Assembly: GCA_002420085.1 (NCBI GenBank)
Contig: DIHI01000116.1
Coordinates: 4,434 to 31,361, forward strand
Length of the DNA: 26,928 bases
Reading direction: 5' to 3'
DNA from: Lysobacterales bacterium UBA5700
Lineage (GTDB): Bacteria > Pseudomonadota > Gammaproteobacteria > Xanthomonadales > Xanthomonadaceae
Positions 22,112 through 26,928 of this stretch are shown here, in pieces. Made by a program: the position numbers and the translations under genes. The notes beneath the pieces are model-generated. The model searched no databases. It saw only the letters and a program-made list of their open reading frames with translations, and was not told the origin of the DNA. The first letter of the stretch is position 1, and every line of letters starts with the position of its first letter.

Positions 22112-23365
22112 ATGTCCTACGTGTACTGCCTGCGCGGTATTGCTTCCGGTCGCGAATACCCGGCCGATGTCGCCATGAACCTCGATCCGATCGATGGTCG
22201 TCCGGTCGAAATGGTCCTCGACCTCGACCGACTGCGGTTCGATCATCCCGATGCCGGCTGGTATCGACCGGCGCGCAAGGACATGTGGCGGTTCGGTGCG
22301 CTGCTGGCCCTGGACATCAACAACCCGGACGATGCCCGCCACATCGTTGCCCTCGGCGAGGGCCACACCCCACTGCTGCCCTACTCTGACCATCCGCTGG
22401 CGGCCAGGGCCGGACTGGAACTCCTGGTCAAGGAGGAGGGCAAGGCATATCCGGGCTTCGGTGCCAATCCGACCCAGAGCTTCAAGGATCGCGGCATGGC
22501 GATGGTGGTGGCCCAGGCGCGTCGGCTGGGGCTGACCCGTCTGGCGGTGCCGACCCAGGGCAATGCCGGGGATTCGTTGACCCGCTATGCCCTGGCTGGC
22601 GGCCTGGAGGTCGTGGTCGCGATGCCGGACGACACCCCGCTACCGATCCTGGGCAGTGTTGCTGCGGCGGCCCACCGGCACCCGGACCGGGTGAAGCTGG
22701 AACTGCGGGGACCGACCATCCGCGAGGCCGGTGCGCTGCTGCGGGAAAAATACCTCCCGCACGGCTGGTTCACGGTGGCGACATTCCAGGAACCCGGCTG
22801 GCGGATCGAGGGCAAGAAGACCCTGGGCCTGGAAATCGCCGAGCCGGCACCCGGCCAGACCCGCTGGTCACTGCCGGATGCGGTGATCTACCCGACCGGT
22901 GGCGGCACCGGGGTGCTGGGCATGTGGAAAGCCTGGGCCGAGTTGGAGCGGCTCGGTCTGATCGACGGCCGCCGACCCCGCCTGTACTGCGTGCAGAGCG
23001 AGACCACGGCGCCCCTGGTTCATGCCTACGCCTGCGCGGCGCTCGATACTGAACTGACCGAGCCACTCGGGCCAACCCTGGCGACCGGTCTGAACGTCCC
23101 TGGCGGGGTCGGTCATTTCCGGGTGCTGGAAATCCTGCGCGCCAGCGGCGGCGCGGCACTGGCGGTGACCGAAGCCGAAATCGCCACGGAATTGGCGCGG
23201 GTCTGGCGTGAGAAGCGCTGGTGGATCAGCCCGGAAGGCGCAGCCTGTCTGGCAGCGCTGCCACAATTGCTGGATCGCCGCCTGCTGCGGCCAGGCGAGC
23301 GCGTGGTCGTGGTCAATACCGGCTCGCTGGAAAAATACCTGCCGAACCTGCGCCACCTGCTGTAG
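22112..23365 (+). CDS. Threonine synthase-like PLP enzyme
   Basis: 417 residues, fold-type II PLP enzyme. The Schiff-base Lys125 is in NPTQSFKDRGM, the phosphate-binding glycine loop is PTGGGTG (261-267), and GNAGDS (150-155) is the substrate/PLP loop. Overall length and the GEGHTPLLP and PGGVGHF segments point to threonine synthase (O-phosphohomoserine to threonine) or a close paralogue. The N terminus (YVYCLRGIASGREYP) keeps only one Cys of the zinc-ribbon-like start seen in some relatives. Start 22112 has CGGAG 6-7 nt upstream; a GTG at 22049 overlapping the marR stop is less likely. It lies 59 bp after marR on the same strand. The location inside a Tyr degradation locus, away from hom/thrB, suggests it may be a paralogue with another substrate. 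Confidence 0.85.
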   Translation: MSYVYCLRGIASGREYPADVAMNLDPIDGRPVEMVLDLDRLRFDHPDAGWYRPARKDMWRFGALLALDINNPDDARHIVALGEGHTPLLPYSDHPLAARAGLELLVKEEGKAYPGFGANPTQSFKDRGMAMVVAQARRLGLTRLAVPTQGNAGDSLTRYALAGGLEVVVAMPDDTPLPILGSVAAAAHRHPDRVKLELRGPTIREAGALLREKYLPHGWFTVATFQEPGWRIEGKKTLGLEIAEPAPGQTRWSLPDAVIYPTGGGTGVLGMWKAWAELERLGLIDGRRPRLYCVQSETTAPLVHAYACAALDTELTEPLGPTLATGLNVPGGVGHFRVLEILRASGGAALAVTEAEIATELARVWREKRWWISPEGAACLAALPQLLDRRLLRPGERVVVVNTGSLEKYLPNLRHLL

Positions 23366-23383
23366 CGCCGGGTCCGGCGATGA

Positions 23384-23413
23384 GGATGGATCGGGCCGAA
23401 ACCCGATCCATCC
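23384..23413. terminator. Bidirectional hairpin between convergent thrC-like and POT genes
   Basis: GGATGGATCGGG (23384-23395) and CCCGATCCATCC (23402-23413) form a perfect 12-bp stem with a 6-nt loop, centred in the 56-bp gap between the two stop codons. No T-tract on either side, but position and strength make a shared terminator likely. Confidence 0.65.
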
Positions 23414-23421
23414 CATCGGCA

Positions 23422-24957
23422 TCACTTGACGCCATGCATCAGGCGATTGATCAGCGGCGCCACCAGCAGGAAGAAGGCACCCACGCCCAGGCCCAGCCAG
23501 AACAACTGGCCGAACACGCTGGCATAGCCCTCGATCGAGCCGGCACTGGCACCGTGACCGCCACTGGCCGCGATCGCCGCGAACAGGCCGGCGACGTAGT
23601 TGCCCATCGCCACCGACAGGAACCAGCCACCCATTGCCAGGCCCACTTCCTTCGGACGGGCCAGCTTGGTCACCATCGACAGTCCGATCGGACTCAGGCA
23701 CAGTTCGCCCATGGTGTGCAGCAGATAGCACAGGGTCAGCATCAGCGCCGGCACACGGCCATCAGCGCCCTGCATGAACTGGATGGAGAACACCAGTGCG
23801 TAAAAACCGAGCGCCACGCCGATCAGGCCGAGCGAGAACTTGCGCGGGATCGACGGATTGATGCCGCGCTGGTCCAGCCGTGGCCACATCCAGGCGAACA
23901 CCGGGGCCAGCAGGATGATGAAGATCGGATTGGCCGACTGGAAGATGGTGAAGTTCAGGCCGAACGGCATGTCCACATAGTCGCGGGCGAAGAAGTTCAG
24001 CGACGAGCCGGCCTGCTCGAACAACGACCAGAACAGGGCGTTGGCGGCAAACAGAATCAGCATCGCGATGTAGCGATGCAGTTGCACTTTGTCCTTGCTG
24101 GCGAAACCGCTGTAGACGAAATAGATCGCCAGGCCGGCCATCAGCACCAGCAGCAGGATGCCGAGGATGTCGCTGCGGCTGAGCAGGAAATAGATCGGGA
24201 TCAGCAGGATGCCGGCACCGACCAGCACCTGGGCCAGCGGTCCGTAGCCGGTCTTGCCCTCCGGCGCGGCCCCGACATGACCGATCCAGCCCTTCAACGC
24301 CTGGAACACGATCAGGCCGAGCACCATGCCGATGGCGGCGGCGAGAAAGCCCCATTTGAATCCATACAACGCGCCGATGATCGTGCCGCAGATGATCGGC
24401 GCCAGGAAGGCACCGGCATTGATGCCCATGTAGAAGATCGTGAAGCCGGAATCACGCCGGACATCGCCCGGAGCGTACAGCTTGCCGACCATCGCCGAGA
24501 TGTTCGGTTTGAACAGGCCGTTGCCGACCACTACCAGACCAAGCCCGAGCAGGAAGGTGGTCAGGTCGGGCGCCAGCAGCATGACCATGCCGACCGACAT
24601 CAGGGCACCACCGAGCATGATCGAACGCTGGTAGCCAAGCACCCGATCGGCGACATAGCCACCGGCGATGCCGGTCATGTAGACCATGGCGGTGTAGCCG
24701 CCATAGGTCAGGCTGGCCTGTTCCTCGGCGCCCTCGCCAAGGTGGGCGAAGAAGGCGGCGGCGACATACGGCGCGAGGATGGCGCGCATGCCGTAGTACA
24801 TGAATCGTTCCCAGAACTCCGACCCGAACAGCATCCACAGTCCGCGCGGATGGCCGAGGAATTCGCCCGACGGTGGTGGTCGGAATCCGTCGTGATCGGC
24901 GTTCGAGGCATCCTGCGATCCGGGCGTGGACCCGGCAGGCGCTGGCGTTGGCTTCAT
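23422..24957 (-). CDS. POT/PTR2-family proton-coupled oligopeptide transporter
   Basis: 511 residues, 12 or more membrane helices. The proton-coupling motif ExxERxxYYG is present as Glu47-Phe-Trp-Glu50-Arg51 then MYYG. The PTR2 signature FYMGINAGAFLAPIICG starts at 175, and GNGLFKPNIS (Lys150) is intact. The later FEQAGSSLNFFARD segment is typical of the bacterial di/tripeptide symporters. It imports small peptides with H+ across the inner membrane. GGGAG lies 7 nt before the ATG at 24957. The first 30 residues are Pro/Ser-rich and cytoplasmic. It lies between amino-acid catabolic genes, so it probably supplies peptides as an amino-acid source (inference). Confidence 0.95.
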   Translation of the reverse strand: MKPTPAPAGSTPGSQDASNADHDGFRPPPSGEFLGHPRGLWMLFGSEFWERFMYYGMRAILAPYVAAAFFAHLGEGAEEQASLTYGGYTAMVYMTGIAGGYVADRVLGYQRSIMLGGALMSVGMVMLLAPDLTTFLLGLGLVVVGNGLFKPNISAMVGKLYAPGDVRRDSGFTIFYMGINAGAFLAPIICGTIIGALYGFKWGFLAAAIGMVLGLIVFQALKGWIGHVGAAPEGKTGYGPLAQVLVGAGILLIPIYFLLSRSDILGILLLVLMAGLAIYFVYSGFASKDKVQLHRYIAMLILFAANALFWSLFEQAGSSLNFFARDYVDMPFGLNFTIFQSANPIFIILLAPVFAWMWPRLDQRGINPSIPRKFSLGLIGVALGFYALVFSIQFMQGADGRVPALMLTLCYLLHTMGELCLSPIGLSMVTKLARPKEVGLAMGGWFLSVAMGNYVAGLFAAIAASGGHGASAGSIEGYASVFGQLFWLGLGVGAFFLLVAPLINRLMHGVK

Positions 24958-24996
24958 GGTGGGCTCCCTGTGCTGGCCGGATCGCGGATCGGGCCG

Positions 24997-25018
24997 GTTA
25001 TGGTGTCGTTATGGTGTC
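24997..25018. repeat. Tandem 11-bp direct repeat upstream of the POT gene
   Basis: GTTATGGTGTC occurs twice without a gap (24997-25007, 25008-25018), about 40 bp before the POT start. The period is close to one helical turn, so two regulator molecules could bind on the same DNA face. It lies in the presumed leader or promoter region. Confidence 0.7.
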
Positions 25019-25052
25019 TCGATCGGCCGCCGAAGCACCGGCGCCGCCGGAA

Positions 25053-25081
25053 GCTTTACCCCCCAGCCTGCACGTCGTCAA
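25053..25081 (-). promoter_or_regulatory. Candidate promoter for the POT gene
   Basis: Reading leftwards, TTGACG (25081-25076), 17 bp, TAAAGC (25058-25053). The -35 is strong, the -10 poor. A leader of about 90 nt containing the tandem repeat would follow. Confidence 0.35.
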
Positions 25082-25098
25082 CGATTTTCTGCACGTTT

Positions 25099-25125
25099 GC
25101 CGGCTGCGCGTCGCACTCAACCGGC
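25099..25125 (-). terminator. Possible hairpin at the end of the AbgT gene
   Basis: GCCGG (25099-25103) and CCGGC (25121-25125) can pair, with an inner TGCG/CGCA stem. It overlaps the last codons of the AbgT gene; weak candidate. Confidence 0.25.
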
Positions 25126-26673
25126 CGGGTAGTGATAGGAAGCACCCAGTCCGAGCGGCAGGCCGAGTGCCCAGAACCCCAGCAGGAACAGGGTCCAGGC
25201 GATCAGGAACGTCAGACTGTATGGCAGCATCATCGCCACCAGGGTGCCGATCCCGCTCGATTTCACATAACGCTGACAGAACACCACGATCAGCGGGAAG
25301 TACGGCATCAGCGGGGTGATGATGTTGGTGGTGGAGTCACCGACTCGATAGGCGGCCTGGGTCAGGTCCGGCGACAGCCCGAGTTGCATCAGCATCGGCA
25401 CCAGGATCGGTCCGATCAGTGCCCACTTGGCACTGGCCGATCCGACCAGCAGGTTGATGAAGCCGGTCAGCAGGATGATGCCGATCAGCGTCGGTCCCAT
25501 CGGGAAGGCCATCGCCTGGAGCCAGTTGGCACCCTTGACTGCGATCAAGGCACCGAGGTTGGACTCGCCGAACGCGGCAATGAACTGGGCGGCGAAGAAC
25601 GCCATGACGATGTAATAGCCCATGCCACTCATCGCCTTGCTCATGCCGGCGACGATGTCGCGATGACTGGCCACGGTGCCGGCGACATAGCCGTAGACGA
25701 TCCCAGGAATGAGGAAGAACACGAAGATCAACGACACTATCGACTGCATCAGCGGTGCGCTTGCCAATGCCAGTTCACCGCTGGCCGCACGCCAGGGCGA
25801 CTGTGCCGGCCAGGCACTGAGCACCAGCATCAGAGCGGCGACCAGCATGGCGGCCAGGGCCAGCCATAGACCGCGCCGCTCGTGTCGGGTGAGTGCCTCC
25901 ATGCCCGGTGCGCCATCGGCAGCGGTGTCGCCATCGACCGGTGTCGAGGCCAGGCGGGGTTCGATCACCCGGTCGGTCAGCAGCCAGCCGAGCGCGATGA
26001 TCAGCAAGGACGAGGCGGTCGTGAAGAAGTAGTTGTTGAGCGGATTGATCACCACGCCCGGATCGATCACCCCGGCGGCGACCTGGGTGATGCCGGCCAG
26101 CATCGGATCGAGACTGGACGGCACGAAATTGGCCGAAAAGCCCCCGGAAACCCCGGCGAAGGCCGCCGCGATGCCTGCCAGCGGATGCCGTCCGGCGGCA
26201 TGGAAGATCACCGCACCGAGCGGGATCACCAGCACGTAGCCGGCATCGACGGCGGTATGCGAGACGATCCCGACCAGGATCACCATCGGGGTCAGGAACG
26301 CACGCGGAGTGGCGCCAAGCATCGCCCGCAGCCCGGCCTTGATGAAGCCGGTGTGCTCGGCGACGCCGAGGCCGAGCATGGCGACCAGCACCACGCCGAG
26401 CGGGTGAAAGCCGACGAAGGTCTGCACCATGCGCGCCATGAAGCCAGTCAGGGCGGCACCATCTAGCAGGTTGTGGATCCGGATCGCCTCGCCGGTGCGT
26501 GGGTCGATCTCGCTGAAGCCGATGTCGGACAGCGCCCAGGACGCCAGCCACACCAGGCCGAGAAAGACCAGGAACAACACCGCCGGGTCCGGCAGTCGGT
26601 TGCCGACCCGTTCGATCAGATCGAGTACACGGACGATGCCGCCACGGGCGGTCGGGGCATTTTTCGCATTCAT
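25117..26673 (-). CDS. AbgT-family transporter (p-aminobenzoyl-glutamate type)
   Basis: 518 residues from the ATG at 26673 (MNAKNAPTARGG); a TTG at 26715 would extend it into the kynA stop. The start follows VLDLIERVGNRLPDPAVLFL, the typical AbgT opening. Family segments seen include GIVSHTAVDAGYVLVIPLGA, GGFSANFVPSSLDPML, FGESNLGALIAVKGA, and near the end VGDSTTNIITPLMPYFPLIV. About 9-11 helices are predicted in the inner membrane. Characterised members import p-aminobenzoyl-glutamate or export sulfonamides (MtrF/YdaH). No clear Shine-Dalgarno. It lies 42 bp downstream of kynA and probably in its operon, which makes an aromatic amino-acid derivative a plausible substrate (inference). Confidence 0.95.
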   Translation of the reverse strand: MNAKNAPTARGGIVRVLDLIERVGNRLPDPAVLFLVFLGLVWLASWALSDIGFSEIDPRTGEAIRIHNLLDGAALTGFMARMVQTFVGFHPLGVVLVAMLGLGVAEHTGFIKAGLRAMLGATPRAFLTPMVILVGIVSHTAVDAGYVLVIPLGAVIFHAAGRHPLAGIAAAFAGVSGGFSANFVPSSLDPMLAGITQVAAGVIDPGVVINPLNNYFFTTASSLLIIALGWLLTDRVIEPRLASTPVDGDTAADGAPGMEALTRHERRGLWLALAAMLVAALMLVLSAWPAQSPWRAASGELALASAPLMQSIVSLIFVFFLIPGIVYGYVAGTVASHRDIVAGMSKAMSGMGYYIVMAFFAAQFIAAFGESNLGALIAVKGANWLQAMAFPMGPTLIGIILLTGFINLLVGSASAKWALIGPILVPMLMQLGLSPDLTQAAYRVGDSTTNIITPLMPYFPLIVVFCQRYVKSSGIGTLVAMMLPYSLTFLIAWTLFLLGFWALGLPLGLGASYHYPAG

Positions 26674-26715
26674 CAGGGGGCGGTTTCGCAGCGGACAGCG
26701 GCTGATGATAGCCAA

Positions 26716-26928
26716 TCAGGCGTCGGCGGGCGTGCTGGCCGGCTGATCGAGCACGCTGCGCACTTCGTACAGTTCCGGAAAGAAACTCAGTTCCAGCGCC
26801 TGTTTCAGGAAGCCGACGCCGGACGAACCACCGGTGCCGCGCCGGTAGCCGATGATCCGCTCGACCGTCTTCATGTGCCGGAATCGCCAGAACTGGAAGC
26901 CGTTCTCGACATCGACCAGCAACTCGCA
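26716..26928 (-). CDS. kynA: Tryptophan 2,3-dioxygenase, C-terminal part (5' end off window)
   Basis: The last 70 residues are visible, open to the window edge. They contain the proximal haem ligand His in [15 protein letters not shown] and the substrate loop [12 protein letters not shown], which together identify tryptophan 2,3-dioxygenase securely. The enzyme cleaves the indole ring of L-Trp to N-formylkynurenine in the cytoplasm. It ends in [17 protein letters not shown] then TPADA. The AbgT gene follows 42 bp downstream on the same strand. Confidence 0.95.
   Translation of the reverse strand, partial: CELLVDVENGFQFWRFRHMKTVERIIGYRRGTGGSSGVGFLKQALELSFFPELYEVRSVLDQPASTPADA

Noticed and set aside
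23221..25869. 882-codon plus-strand open frame
   Set aside because: Antisense to the POT and AbgT transporters; Gln/His/Arg-rich shadow translation without any domain.
1..26928. CRISPR arrays, insertion sequences, phage genes, rRNA
   Set aside because: No spaced repeats, transposase or integrase motifs, or rRNA-like sequence were seen in reading both strands.

Overview
The window is GC-rich DNA from a gammaproteobacterium. The best fit is a member of the Xanthomonadales/Lysobacterales: a homogentisate dioxygenase and 4-hydroxyphenylpyruvate dioxygenase pair divergent from a MarR regulator, a POT peptide transporter, an AbgT transporter beside tryptophan 2,3-dioxygenase, and a fused MrpA/MrpB antiporter. 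That assignment rests on gene content and is inference. Coding density is high, most genes start at ATG, and several operons are joined by 4-base ATGA/GTGA overlaps.

Layout. (1) 1-5028, minus strand: an operon for a lipoprotein lipase of the Pla-1/cef (VolA-like) type, a DUF1302 beta-barrel-like protein and a DUF1329 protein cut by the window edge. It starts from a candidate promoter with a perfect 16-bp palindrome over its -10 region. (2) 5213-7621: a divergent pair, an NAD(P)-binding SDR/epimerase-like protein (minus) and a DASS/SLC13 carboxylate transporter (plus). (3) 7770-13647, plus strand: a complete six-cistron Mrp Na+/H+ antiporter operon (AB fusion, C, D, E, F, G), every junction a 4-base overlap. 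Converging on it is a CaCA-family Na+/Ca2+ exchanger (13897-14868). (4) 15174-18272, minus strand: a less GC-rich operon of uncharacterised genes, namely a small four-helix membrane protein, a secreted CxxC thioredoxin-like protein, and an orphan (no ATPase) duplicated FtsX/MacB-like permease whose last helix is interrupted by an in-frame TAG. A possible further small ORF lies just upstream. Gene-poor stretches flank this block. (5) 18885-26928: aromatic amino-acid catabolism. hmgA and hppD (minus) face a MarR regulator and a threonine-synthase-like gene (plus). These are followed by a POT peptide symporter, an AbgT transporter and the 3' end of kynA (all minus).

How the genes work together. 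Region 5 forms a protein and amino-acid utilisation locus: peptide uptake, Trp ring opening (KynA), and Tyr conversion via 4-hydroxyphenylpyruvate to homogentisate to maleylacetoacetate. A MarR repressor probably acts at a GTTnCAATTGnAAC operator between hppD and marR. Region 3 is a cation homeostasis block. Region 1 is probably a surface lipid-hydrolysis/envelope system. The least explained part, and the best candidate for something undescribed, is the three-gene membrane/thiol/permease operon of region 4.

No rRNA, tRNA, CRISPR array, insertion sequence or phage gene was recognised. All promoter and terminator calls were made by eye.
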